Assembly: GCA_002396065.1 (NCBI GenBank)
Contig: DGWE01000039.1
Span: 1,923 to 10,458, forward strand
Source: Eubacteriaceae bacterium UBA4266
GTDB lineage: Bacteria > Bacillota > Clostridia > Eubacteriales > Eubacteriaceae
Direction: 5' to 3'
Length of the DNA: 8,536 nt
The notes beneath the pieces are model-generated. The model saw only the letters and a list, made by a program, of their open reading frames with translations. It had not been told where the DNA came from and did not search any database. The position numbers were made by a program, and so were the translations under genes. Shown in pieces: positions 1 to 6,753 of this stretch (the first letter of the stretch is position 1; every line of letters begins with the position of its first letter).

Positions 1-3
1 AAT

Positions 4-44
4 AAAAATGCAGTGGATCGCAGAACGCAATCCACTGCATTTTT
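4..44. terminator. Hairpin terminator after the corrinoid activator gene, probably bidirectional
   Basis: An 11-bp perfect stem (ATGCAGTGGAT at 8-18 with ATCCACTGCAT at 30-40) is extended by A/T pairs at 4-7 and 41-44 and encloses an 11-nt loop. On the minus strand it follows the stop codon of the 45-1847 gene directly and runs into a T-rich tail. On the plus strand it is followed by T7 (40-46), so it could also end a convergent gene lying left of the window. Confidence 0.85.
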
Positions 45-1847
45 TTATCGCGGCGACAAAACGGTGTTGGCGACGAGCTGAGTGTTAAATTCGGTATCAT
101 TGGTGAGATTAATGACGGTGCACTGCCCGGCCATCGCTTCGGTTTGTTTTTTGGCTTCAGTGGACAGCAGGCAGTGGATCGCGCCAGAGCCCGCGCCATT
201 GCCGACGGGGACGATTTTCATCCGACCGGTCGGGAGAAGGCCGATCTTTTGCGCGGAGGTAACCGAAATATAATTGCCGAAAGCGCCGGCGAGATAAATG
301 GTGTCAATATCCTCGATCGAAAGGGACGCCGCTTTTAACAGCAAGTCGACGGCGGTTTGAATCGCAGCTTTGGCTAATTGGATCGCGCGGATGTCCTTCT
401 GAGAAAGCACGACCGCTGGAGCCCCGTTGTTTTCTTCCGAGGTGAGCAGCACGAACTGCCGGATTTTTCCCGAACGGGTCAAGCGGCTGCCATTGGGGTG
501 CGCTGCGGCGGCCTCGTCTGAGATGAAGCTGCCGTCAGGTTTGATAAGACCGCTGTCCAGCAGCGCCGCGATGGTGTCAATCACGCCCGAACCGCAGAGC
601 CCGGTGGCCGGCGGATCGCCGATCATTTGGCAGTGAAAGCGCTTTGTGCCCGGGTCGTAGACGGTTTTTTCGATTGCGCCGTCAGCCGCGCGCATGCCCA
701 TCGTGAGGCCGTCCCCTTCGAGTGCCGGCCCGCAGGGGGCGGAGCAGACGGTATAATGGCCGTTTTGCCCGACGGCGAGTTCCGCGTTCGTCCCGAGGTC
801 GATGACGAGGCGGGTTTCATTTCGTCGGGGCAGCGCCGCGAGCAATGCACTGGTGTCTGAACCGATGTAAGATGCGATCGGCGGCAGCAGCGTCAGCTGA
901 GCGGCCGGGTGAAGGTCGAGGTGCCAGCGGATGGCCGGCCCTTCGATTGGGGCGTCGATTTGCGAGACAAAGGGCGCTGTGCCGAGGGATTTGGGAGAGA
1001 CGCCGGCGAGCAGGTGCAGCATCGTCGTGTTGCCGCAGCAGACGACGGAAATAATTTGACGCGCTTTTAAGGCGCCAGCTTTCTGGCAAAGTTCCTGGAT
1101 TAAATTGGCAAGGGTTTCGCAGACCGCGTCGTTGAGGGCCGTAAGCTTGCCGTCATCGGCGGCTGCGATTCGGGAGATGACGTCGGCGCCGTAAGCGGCC
1201 TGGCGGTTTTTAGTAGAGGCTGTTGCGCACAAATCGCCGCTTTCGAGGTTGTACAGGTAGCCGACGACAGTGGTCGTGCCGACGTCAAAGGCGGCGCCGT
1301 ATTCAGGAATTCCGTTCGTTTCTGGGGTGACGCCGAGGAGTGTGCCAGATCGGGCGACAAAGGCGGACGGGTCGGTTTCGCGCACGGCCGCGATGACGTC
1401 GACGATCGGAACGGGGGTTTTGCGCACCGCCTCAAAGCCGGCAATTAAAATATCGGGATTGCCGCAGGTCAAATCGAGGGGCAGCACCGCGTTGATGGAG
1501 CCGAGGAAGGCGTTAGCGTTTTGAAGATTAAGGCTTTCGAAGCTGACAGGAAAACAGCGGACTGGCGGGTCCAGAATCAGCGGATCAAAATCGACGTGAC
1601 GGTCGAGAATCTGCTGACGGGCTTCGGCGCCGGTCAGAATTTCCATCTCGTCAAAAACGGGATATTGGCAAGCCAGCACTTCCAGCGTGATGCCGTGATT
1701 TTTGATGAGAATCTTGCACTGCCCGCAGCGCCCCGTCCCGCCGCAGACCAGATCGAGGGGATGGCCGGCTCTGGCGCAGGCCTCTGCGACGGTTTCGCGG
1801 GTGTCTAAGCATTCAAGATCGAGATGTTCGTTGGGAAAATGGATCAT
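45..1847 (-). CDS. RACo-like ASKHA-domain corrinoid reductive activator with N-terminal 2Fe-2S ferredoxin domain (DUF4445)
   Basis: This 600-aa cytoplasmic protein has the layout of RACo, the ATP-dependent reductive activator of corrinoid proteins, which returns inactive Co(II) corrinoid to Co(I) for methyl transfer. Residues 1-75 form a plant-type 2Fe-2S domain with Cys35, Cys41, Cys44 and Cys60 (CX5CX2CX15C). A linker and middle region follow. An ASKHA (actin/Hsp70-like) ATPase part then shows phosphate-1 motif FDVGTTT (187-193), GNTT (272-275), phosphate-2 motif VIDLGTNAE (348-356), GLCGSG (416-421) and an adenosine-type motif LAGAFGNY (519-526). Length is normal for the family. ATG 1847 is chosen because AAAGG lies 8 nt upstream (1856-1860) and the ferredoxin domain begins there. 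Terminators on both sides make it monocistronic. Family members often sit beside corrinoid methyltransferase genes; none is present, so the partner (a methyltransferase system, CFeSP or a methionine synthase) cannot be named. Family call is firm; the exact target is unknown. Confidence 0.9.
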   Translation of the reverse strand: MIHFPNEHLDLECLDTRETVAEACARAGHPLDLVCGGTGRCGQCKILIKNHGITLEVLACQYPVFDEMEILTGAEARQQILDRHVDFDPLILDPPVRCFPVSFESLNLQNANAFLGSINAVLPLDLTCGNPDILIAGFEAVRKTPVPIVDVIAAVRETDPSAFVARSGTLLGVTPETNGIPEYGAAFDVGTTTVVGYLYNLESGDLCATASTKNRQAAYGADVISRIAAADDGKLTALNDAVCETLANLIQELCQKAGALKARQIISVVCCGNTTMLHLLAGVSPKSLGTAPFVSQIDAPIEGPAIRWHLDLHPAAQLTLLPPIASYIGSDTSALLAALPRRNETRLVIDLGTNAELAVGQNGHYTVCSAPCGPALEGDGLTMGMRAADGAIEKTVYDPGTKRFHCQMIGDPPATGLCGSGVIDTIAALLDSGLIKPDGSFISDEAAAAHPNGSRLTRSGKIRQFVLLTSEENNGAPAVVLSQKDIRAIQLAKAAIQTAVDLLLKAASLSIEDIDTIYLAGAFGNYISVTSAQKIGLLPTGRMKIVPVGNGAGSGAIHCLLSTEAKKQTEAMAGQCTVINLTNDTEFNTQLVANTVLSPR

Positions 1848-1890
1848 AAAGAAGACCTTTCGTGTGGATTTTACTTCAGTTTATCATAAA
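1848..1890 (-). promoter_or_regulatory. Leader and possible promoter of the corrinoid activator gene
   Basis: Between the upstream ATPase terminator and this gene only about 50 bp remain, so its promoter must lie here or overlap the terminator. A -10-like TATGAT reads on the minus strand at 1883-1888, but no good -35 is found 16-18 bp upstream. The -10 lies inside a perfect 11-bp dyad, TTTATCATAAA (1880-1890), which could be an operator or chance. A modest Shine-Dalgarno AAAGG is at 1856-1860. Confidence 0.35.
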
Positions 1891-1897
1891 CAGACAC

Positions 1898-1935
1898 AAA
1901 AAAATACAGCTCCGTCCTATTGGGACAAAGCTGTA
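1898..1935 (-). terminator. Terminator of the P-type ATPase operon
   Basis: On the minus strand an outer 7-bp stem (TACAGCT 1905-1911 with AGCTGTA 1929-1935) and an inner 4-bp stem (GTCC 1914-1917 with GGAC 1923-1926) are separated by a 2x2 internal loop and followed by T7 (1898-1904). It lies 18 bp after the ATPase stop codon, the normal place for an intrinsic terminator, and isolates the downstream corrinoid activator gene. Confidence 0.85.
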
Positions 1936-1953
1936 AAAGCGTTCAGCCTTTGT

Positions 1954-4086
1954 TTACGCGACAGAAGGCTGCGGCAGGGACACTGTCTCAGGCGCATCTT
2001 CTTCAGAGGCTGAGAGGTCCTGCATATTTCTGAGGCACAATCCGATGGTTGAGGCGTTGTGCAGCACCGCGCCGATTCTCGGCACAATCAGGCCGCTGAT
2101 GCCGAAGACCAGGATCGCGCCGTTTAAGACGTTGCCGATGACGTAGGTCGAATGCATACGCTTCATCAGCTTGTCTGAGAGTCTTCTCAGATTGACCAGC
2201 TGGTTCAGGTCGGAGCCTGAAATCGTGACGTCAGCAATTTCCTGAGCGATGTCGGCCCCTTCTTTAATGGCGATGCCGACGTCGGCAGCGGAGAGGGCCG
2301 GCGAATCGTTGATGCCGTCGCCAATCATGATGACCTTTTCGCCCCGGTCCTTGATCTTTTCGACGTAATGGGCCTTATCTTCCGGCAGCACTTCGGAGTA
2401 ATATTCCGTGATGCCGGCCTGGGCAGCGATGGCCTTCGCCGTCTTTTCGCTGTCGCCTGTCATCATGACAATGTTCTTAAAGCCAGCGGCCTTGAGATCA
2501 CGAATGACGTCCGGTGTGTTTTCCTTGATCGGGTCAGAGATGGCAATGACCGCGACGAGTTTGCCGCCGATGGCCATGTAAAGGTGAGAGTATTCCGCGG
2601 GAATTTCACCTAGGCGCGCCCGGTCGGCTTCGCTTTCAAAGGTGACCCCTTCATCTTCAAAGACGAAATGGTAGGAGCCGATGACGACGCGGTCTTCGCC
2701 GATATTAGATGCGATGCCGTGGGCGACAATGTATTCAGCCTTGGTTTTGATGTCGTAATGTGAAAGGCCTCTTTCCTTCGCAGCGCGAACCACAGCGTTG
2801 GCCAGGGAGTGCGGGAACTGTTCTTCGAGACAGGCCGCGATGCGCAGCATTTCGTCGGGATCCTGCCCGTCGAAGGTGACAATCTCTTGAACGACCGGTG
2901 TCGCCCGCGTCAGCGTTCCAGTTTTGTCGAAGACAATGGTGTCGGCTTCAGAGATGGCTTCGAGGAATTTGCCGCCTTTGACGGTGATGTCGTGCTTGCC
3001 AGCTTCGCGCATGGCTGAAAGCACGGCGATAGGCATGGCCACCTCGACTGCGCACGAGAAGTCTGCCATCAAAACAGACGCAGCTTTCATTACGTTGCGG
3101 GTCAGCACAAAGGCGAGCAGTGACGCGCCAAAGGTCCAGGGGACCAGGCGGTCGGCGACAGACACGGCTTTCATTTGAGTCAATGCCGCGAGGTTTTCGG
3201 AATTTTCAATCATATTGACGATTTTGTCGTACCGGGTTTCGCCAGAGGAGGAACGGACCTCGACGATGAGTTCGCCCTCTTCGAGCACCGTTCCGGCGTA
3301 GACGATGACCCCGTCGTGCTTGCGCACCGCCAGCGGTTCGCCCGTCAGTGCGGCCTGATTGACCATCGCTTCACCGGAAACGACCTTCCCGTCGAGGGGG
3401 ATCATATTGCCCATCGTGACCTTGAAGCGGTCGCCGTTGTGCATATGGTTCAGGGAAACTTGCGACACAGTGCCGTCGTCCGCGACTTTCCAGACCTTTT
3501 CGACGTTGAGAGATAGAGACTGCGCTAAATCGTCGACCGACTTTTTGTACGTCCATTCTTCGAGAATGTCGCCGATTTCGGTCAGGAAGACGACCGACGC
3601 TGCGGTATCGAATTCGCCGGTCAGCAGTGCAGCGAGAACGGCCGCCGCGTGGATGATTTCCGCAGAAACGTTTTTGTTGAACAAATCCTTTAGGCCGCGC
3701 CAGACAAAGGGAACGGCTTGATAGATGGTCACAGCGGTGCGGATCGGCAGCGGGAGGAAGAGCCATTTCCCGATTCGAAGCATAACCTTGTTGAGAATTT
3801 TATTCTTGTACATTTCGTTTGTGGCTCTGGCCGAAATGGTCGGCACGTTGTCCTGCAGCGCCGGGTCAGAAAGGTCCATATCGGAAATGTAATCGAGAAT
3901 GGCCGATTCAACGCCGACGTAGCGCACAGCGAGCTGTGCCGTGCGCTGATAAACTTTTACATTTTCGATGCCGGGCAGCTCGATCAATGTGTAGTAGAGA
4001 ACGTCCGCTTCGGTTTCACTCAGACGCCGCTGCATCAAATCCAAATGAAACCGATTGGGCGTTCGCTGAATAATGCGATAAATCAA
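1954..4086 (-). CDS. Heavy-metal translocating P1B-type ATPase lacking CPC motif (FSC instead)
   Basis: This 710-aa inner-membrane ion pump uses ATP to move a transition metal across the membrane. Residues 1-75 resemble a degenerate HMA domain without CxxC. Membrane segments lie roughly at 109-130, 141-178, 313-358 and 645-672. Motifs are TGE (248-250, actuator), DKTGT with phosphorylated Asp387, FPHSL with His426 (in place of the usual SEHPL), TGD (543-545), GDGIND (589-594) and a C-terminal LHNAST (675-680). The metal-binding helix reads DFSCA (342-346), so the CPC or SPC triad is replaced by FSC; the metal cannot be read from it. The start is TTG at 4086: AAAGGA (4094-4099) is spaced 7 nt from it, the ATG inside the upstream sequence is out of frame and stops at once, and the next in-frame Met (18) would cut into the HMA-like domain. 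It follows the small protein gene by 34 bp without a terminator. Mn, Zn, Fe or Cu export are all possible. Confidence 0.93.
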   Translation of the reverse strand: MIYRIIQRTPNRFHLDLMQRRLSETEADVLYYTLIELPGIENVKVYQRTAQLAVRYVGVESAILDYISDMDLSDPALQDNVPTISARATNEMYKNKILNKVMLRIGKWLFLPLPIRTAVTIYQAVPFVWRGLKDLFNKNVSAEIIHAAAVLAALLTGEFDTAASVVFLTEIGDILEEWTYKKSVDDLAQSLSLNVEKVWKVADDGTVSQVSLNHMHNGDRFKVTMGNMIPLDGKVVSGEAMVNQAALTGEPLAVRKHDGVIVYAGTVLEEGELIVEVRSSSGETRYDKIVNMIENSENLAALTQMKAVSVADRLVPWTFGASLLAFVLTRNVMKAASVLMADFSCAVEVAMPIAVLSAMREAGKHDITVKGGKFLEAISEADTIVFDKTGTLTRATPVVQEIVTFDGQDPDEMLRIAACLEEQFPHSLANAVVRAAKERGLSHYDIKTKAEYIVAHGIASNIGEDRVVIGSYHFVFEDEGVTFESEADRARLGEIPAEYSHLYMAIGGKLVAVIAISDPIKENTPDVIRDLKAAGFKNIVMMTGDSEKTAKAIAAQAGITEYYSEVLPEDKAHYVEKIKDRGEKVIMIGDGINDSPALSAADVGIAIKEGADIAQEIADVTISGSDLNQLVNLRRLSDKLMKRMHSTYVIGNVLNGAILVFGISGLIVPRIGAVLHNASTIGLCLRNMQDLSASEEDAPETVSLPQPSVA

Positions 4087-4120
4087 AACAGCATCCTTTC
4101 AGAATACGCAAAATACAGAC

Positions 4121-4447
4121 TTACGCGTCAGCGTTTTGATTTTCTTCTTCTACAATTTTTTCGTAGGCTGGTTTTATCGCTTCGTATTCAGCTTTGATTT
4201 TTTCGCGGTAATTTTCATCCTTTTTGGTGAAATGTTTTTCTTTGATGACATCCGCTTCTGCGGCCGCGTTGCTGCAGCTGGCCTGGCATTTTTCAAAGCC
4301 GTCTTTGATTGTGTTGCCTGCGATTTTGGCACCGGCAATGATGTGCACGCCCGCAGATTTTGCTGCTTTCGTTTTAAGGAATTTGCCGCCAAAAGCACCA
4401 ACTAAGATGCCGCCGCCGATTTTTAAAATATTGGATTTTACTGACAT
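4121..4447 (-). CDS. Small glycine-zipper protein, DUF6110-like, partner of the P-type ATPase
   Basis: This 108-aa protein begins with a hydrophobic, glycine-rich stretch at residues 8-24 (GGGILVGAFGGKF) that looks like a membrane-inserted glycine zipper, followed by a lysine-rich turn. Residues 33-50 form a second, weakly hydrophobic helix. Cys54 and Cys58 (CX3C) with His35 and His72 are possible metal ligands. Residues 64-108 are a charged helix ending in an acidic tail. The N-terminal pattern resembles DUF6110 proteins, which are found next to metal P-type ATPases in Firmicutes; I recognise this from memory, not from a search. ATG 4447 is supported by AGGAGGT 7 nt upstream (4455-4461). It is the first gene of the operon, so it is made with the pump. 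The layout recalls mycobacterial PacL1 upstream of CtpC, a small protein that organises and stabilises a metal efflux ATPase. The accessory role is an inference from position and shape. Confidence 0.7.
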   Translation of the reverse strand: MSVKSNILKIGGGILVGAFGGKFLKTKAAKSAGVHIIAGAKIAGNTIKDGFEKCQASCSNAAAEADVIKEKHFTKKDENYREKIKAEYEAIKPAYEKIVEEENQNADA

Positions 4448-4472
4448 GAGATTGACCTCCTAAATTTAAAAC

Positions 4473-4488
4473 ATGAACGTATGCTCAT
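4473..4488. promoter_or_regulatory. Possible ArsR/SmtB-type operator in the 5' leader of the ATPase operon
   Basis: ATGAACGTATGCTCAT is an imperfect dyad (12 of 16 positions symmetric). The inner 14 bases agree at 12 positions with TGAACATATGTTCA, the general form of SmtB/ArsR/CzrA-type metal sensor operators. It lies just downstream of the expected transcription start (about 4493), a position suited to repression. The match is by eye and could be chance. Confidence 0.35.
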
Positions 4489-4498
4489 TTATTGGTTT

Positions 4499-4522
4499 CA
4501 TTATACCCCCATAGGTATAATG
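4499..4522. promoter_or_regulatory. CsoR/RcnR-family-like operator in the ATPase operon promoter
   Basis: A perfect 9-bp inverted repeat, CATTATACC (4499-4507) and GGTATAATG (4514-4522), flanks CCCATA, giving a C5-ATA-GG core between AT-rich arms. This G/C-tract flanked by TAT layout matches the known operator type of CsoR/RcnR/CstR-family repressors, for example the B. subtilis CsoR site with a TACCC-TAC-GGGGG-TAT pattern. It covers the promoter spacer and the -10, where binding would block RNA polymerase and metal (or sulfur species) would release it. No regulator gene is in the window, so the assignment rests on the site alone. Confidence 0.6.
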
Positions 4523-4528
4523 CGTAAA
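4500..4528 (-). promoter_or_regulatory. Sigma-A-type promoter of the small protein-ATPase operon
   Basis: Read on the minus strand, -35 TTTACG (4523-4528, 4/6 consensus), 17-bp spacer, -10 TATAAT (4500-4505, perfect). Transcription would start near 4493, leaving a leader of about 46 nt with a strong ribosome binding site. The DNA upstream (4540-4570) is A/T-rich like an UP element. A second weaker arrangement, TTGCAT (4536-4541) with TATACC (4514-4519), overlaps it. The spacer holds a dyad operator, so the promoter is probably repressed by a protein covering spacer and -10. Confidence 0.75.
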
Positions 4529-4602
4529 GGGTAAAATGCAATACTTTTAATTATTTTTAAAGCGAAATTTGACGAATTCAAAACAAAATAGGCTTTTGAA
4601 CG

Positions 4603-4628
4603 AAAAAAAACAGCCGATTGCTCGGCTG
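4603..4628 (-). terminator. Terminator of hppA
   Basis: A 7-bp perfect stem (CAGCCGA 4611-4617 with TCGGCTG 4622-4628) closes a TTGC loop and is followed on the minus strand by T8 (4603-4610). It begins 14 bp after the hppA stop codon and separates hppA from the promoter of the metal ATPase operon, so the two units are independently transcribed. Confidence 0.92.
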
Positions 4629-4642
4629 CGAAAAGAAAAAAT

Positions 4643-6625
4643 TTATAGCAAACCGCCGATTGAAGCGATGAGCGGTGCGAAAACGAGGGAAACAATGGTC
4701 ATGAGCTTGATCAGAATATTGATCGACGGGCCGGAAGTGTCTTTGAACGGATCGCCGACGGTATCGCCGACGACGGCCGCTTTGTGGGCTTCGCTGCCCT
4801 TTCCACCGTGGGCGCCCGATTCAATGTATTTCTTCGCGTTGTCCCAAGCGCCGCCGGAATTGGCCATGAAAATCGCGATGGCAACGCCGGAAACGAGTGC
4901 GCCGCAGAGCAGGCCACCGAGGGCATCCGGGCCGAGGAGCAGGCCGATGACAATCGGGGAGGCAACGGCCATAATGCCGGGAACGAGCATCTGCTTCAGT
5001 GCAGAATTGGTCGCGATGCCGACACAGGTCTTGTAATCCGGGCGGGTCGTGCCTTCGAGGATGCCAGGCATTTCGTGGAACTGACGTCTGACTTCTTCAA
5101 TCATTTTGAACGCCGCCTTAGAAACCGAAGACATCGTGAAGGCGGAGAACAGGAACGGCAGCATGCCGCCGATGAGCAGGCCGATGGTGACGCGGTTGTT
5201 CAGAATATCGATGGATTTCAGATGGACCGCCTGCGCGTAAGAGACAAAGAGCGCGAGGGCAGTCAGTGCAGCTGAACCGATCGCAAAACCCTTGCCCATA
5301 GCCGCGGTGGTATTACCGACGGAGTCGAGACGGTCTGTCGTATCCCGAACCGATTCGTCCAGGTGGGACATTTCTGCGATGCCGCCTGCGTTATCGGCGA
5401 TTGGGCCGTAGGCGTCGACGGCGACTGTAATCGCGGTGGTGGAAAGCATCCCGACAGCTGCGAGGGCGATGCCGTAGAGCCCTGCTGTCTGGTAGGCGAT
5501 AAAGATCGCAACGCAGATCAATAGAATTGGAAAAGCAGTGGACTTCATGCCGACAGCAATCCCACTGATGACGGTTGTACCGGCACCGGTTTCAGATTCT
5601 TCTGCGATTTCGCGAACGGGCTGATATTCATCAGAAGTGTAATATTCGGTGAGTAAGCCGATCAGCACACCGACGACAAGCCCGGAGACGATGGCGATCG
5701 CCTGTTTGAAGCCGCCGAAGAACAATTTACTGAGAATAAATGAAATGACGATAATGAGTCCGCTTGAGACGTAGGTCCCGGTTTGCAGCGCGCGCTGCGG
5801 ATTTTTATTTCGGCTGGTGCGGACGATGAGCGTGCCGATAATGGAAGCGAGCAGCCCGAGTCCGGCTAAAAGCAGCGGAAAGACAATTCCTTTAAGCTGA
5901 TACAGCACGACACCGAGGGTCAAAGCGGAAACCAGTGCACCGACGTAGGATTCGTACAGATCGGCGCCCATCCCGGCGACGTCACCGACATTGTCGCCGA
6001 CGTTGTCCGCGATGACCGCTGGATTACGTGGGTCGTCTTCCGGAATACCGGCTTCGACCTTGCCGACGAGGTCCGCGCCGACGTCTGCCGCTTTGGTGTA
6101 AATGCCGCCGCCGACTCTGGCGAAAAGCGCAATCGAGGAAGCGCCGAGACTGAAGCCGGCCAGTACATCGACATTCTTTGTCAGAATGTAAATCAGACTG
6201 ACACCGAAAACACCGAAGCCTGCCACGCAGAGGCCCATGACAGAACCGCCCGAAAAGGCGATTTTAAGCGCCTGTGACATCCCTTTTTCCTTGGCCGCAT
6301 TGGTGGTCCTTACGTTCGCCTTTGTCGCGACATTCATGCCGAAGTACCCAGCCAGCGTCGAGAACAAGCCGCCGACGATGAAGCTGACAGCAGTGAGCCA
6401 GTTGCCAAGAAAGACGCCGATCAATACGAATAAGACGGCCACAAAGACGATCAGTATGCGGTATTCAGAGAATAGAAAGGCGTGGGCACCTTCACTGATC
6501 GCGGAGGCAATTTCCTGCATACGGTCGTTGCCTGCATCCTGCTTATCGATCCACGCGGCGTAACAGAACGCGACGATTAATGCGATAAGACCAAAAATCG
6601 GAATGAGAAGTAAATAATGTGACAT
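4643..6625 (-). CDS. hppA: Membrane-bound ion-translocating inorganic pyrophosphatase, K+-dependent type
   Basis: This 660-aa polytopic inner-membrane protein hydrolyses PPi and uses the energy to pump H+ or Na+ out of the cell. The diagnostic PPi/Mg-binding stretch is at 181-215, with [13 protein letters not shown] (181-193) and DNVGDNVGD (207-215); further acidic and Lys motifs are [12 protein letters not shown] (404-415), [12 protein letters not shown] (588-599) and [15 protein letters not shown] (620-634). [10 protein letters not shown] (437-446) has Ala441 and Gly444 where K+-independent enzymes have Lys and Thr, so this is the K+-requiring subclass. That subclass includes Na+ pumps; Asp222 and Glu225 in the ADLYES segment are near the gate, but I cannot tell H+ from Na+ by eye. 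Length is typical. ATG 6625 has AGGAGG spaced 7 nt (6633-6638). It has its own promoter and terminator, and no neighbour shares its pathway. PPi-driven pumping is common in energy-limited anaerobes. Confidence 0.97.
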   Translation of the reverse strand: MSHYLLLIPIFGLIALIVAFCYAAWIDKQDAGNDRMQEIASAISEGAHAFLFSEYRILIVFVAVLFVLIGVFLGNWLTAVSFIVGGLFSTLAGYFGMNVATKANVRTTNAAKEKGMSQALKIAFSGGSVMGLCVAGFGVFGVSLIYILTKNVDVLAGFSLGASSIALFARVGGGIYTKAADVGADLVGKVEAGIPEDDPRNPAVIADNVGDNVGDVAGMGADLYESYVGALVSALTLGVVLYQLKGIVFPLLLAGLGLLASIIGTLIVRTSRNKNPQRALQTGTYVSSGLIIVISFILSKLFFGGFKQAIAIVSGLVVGVLIGLLTEYYTSDEYQPVREIAEESETGAGTTVISGIAVGMKSTAFPILLICVAIFIAYQTAGLYGIALAAVGMLSTTAITVAVDAYGPIADNAGGIAEMSHLDESVRDTTDRLDSVGNTTAAMGKGFAIGSAALTALALFVSYAQAVHLKSIDILNNRVTIGLLIGGMLPFLFSAFTMSSVSKAAFKMIEEVRRQFHEMPGILEGTTRPDYKTCVGIATNSALKQMLVPGIMAVASPIVIGLLLGPDALGGLLCGALVSGVAIAIFMANSGGAWDNAKKYIESGAHGGKGSEAHKAAVVGDTVGDPFKDTSGPSINILIKLMTIVSLVFAPLIASIGGLL

Positions 6626-6661
6626 CAGAAAACCTCCTTTAGCACTAAATTTTACTCAATC

Positions 6662-6680
6662 AATGTATTACGATTACATT
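6662..6680. promoter_or_regulatory. Imperfect dyad in the hppA leader, possible operator
   Basis: AATGTA (6662-6667) and TACATT (6675-6680) form a 6-bp inverted repeat with a 7-bp centre, located about +9 to +27 relative to the predicted hppA start site. The position would suit a repressor, but the sequence does not match a site I can name with confidence, and the region is AT-rich, so chance is possible. Confidence 0.25.
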
Positions 6681-6695
6681 TATAATTCCAGCTTT

Positions 6696-6723
6696 ATTAT
6701 AACACCTTTTACAAAAAAGGCAA
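6696..6723 (-). promoter_or_regulatory. Extended -10 promoter of hppA
   Basis: On the minus strand TTGCCT (6718-6723, 4/6) and TATAAT (6696-6701, perfect) are 16 bp apart, with a TG one base before the -10 (TGTTATAAT). Transcription should begin near 6689, giving a leader of about 64 nt. The insertion sequence starts only 30 bp upstream of the -35, so the promoter core is intact but any distal activator sites would have been displaced. Confidence 0.75.
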
Positions 6724-6753
6724 CAACGAAATTGCAAATCATTAAGAAAAAAA

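Noticed and set aside
10..182. 12-bp direct repeat GCAGTGGATCGC at 10-21 (terminator arm) and 171-182 (inside the corrinoid activator gene)
   Set aside because: One copy is needed for the terminator stem and the other codes for conserved-looking protein sequence; a single short pair is not evidence for a duplication or a mobile element.
3718..4197. Plus-strand open frame of 159 codons opposite the ATPase start and small protein gene
   Set aside because: It is antisense to two well-supported genes and their operon junction, has no plausible ribosome binding site or recognisable domain, and arises from the high GC content of the opposite strand.
4514..4522. Plus-strand TATAAT in the operator dyad as a divergent promoter
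   Set aside because: The second TATAAT is a by-product of the palindrome; no good -35 lies at the right distance and the transcript would run into the hppA terminator and antisense to hppA with no gene to serve.
4569..5036. Plus-strand open frame of 155 codons spanning the hppA terminator and the 3' end of hppA
   Set aside because: It starts in the intergenic hairpin region and is antisense to a strongly conserved part of the pyrophosphatase; composition looks like a shadow frame.
4784..5275. Plus-strand open frame of 163 codons antisense to hppA
   Set aside because: It is the complement of conserved hppA codons, with no start signals and low-complexity charged composition.
6662..6680. Zur-type box in the hppA leader
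   Set aside because: One half resembles TCGTAAT but the other arm does not match the required inverted half-site, so it is kept only as an unnamed dyad.
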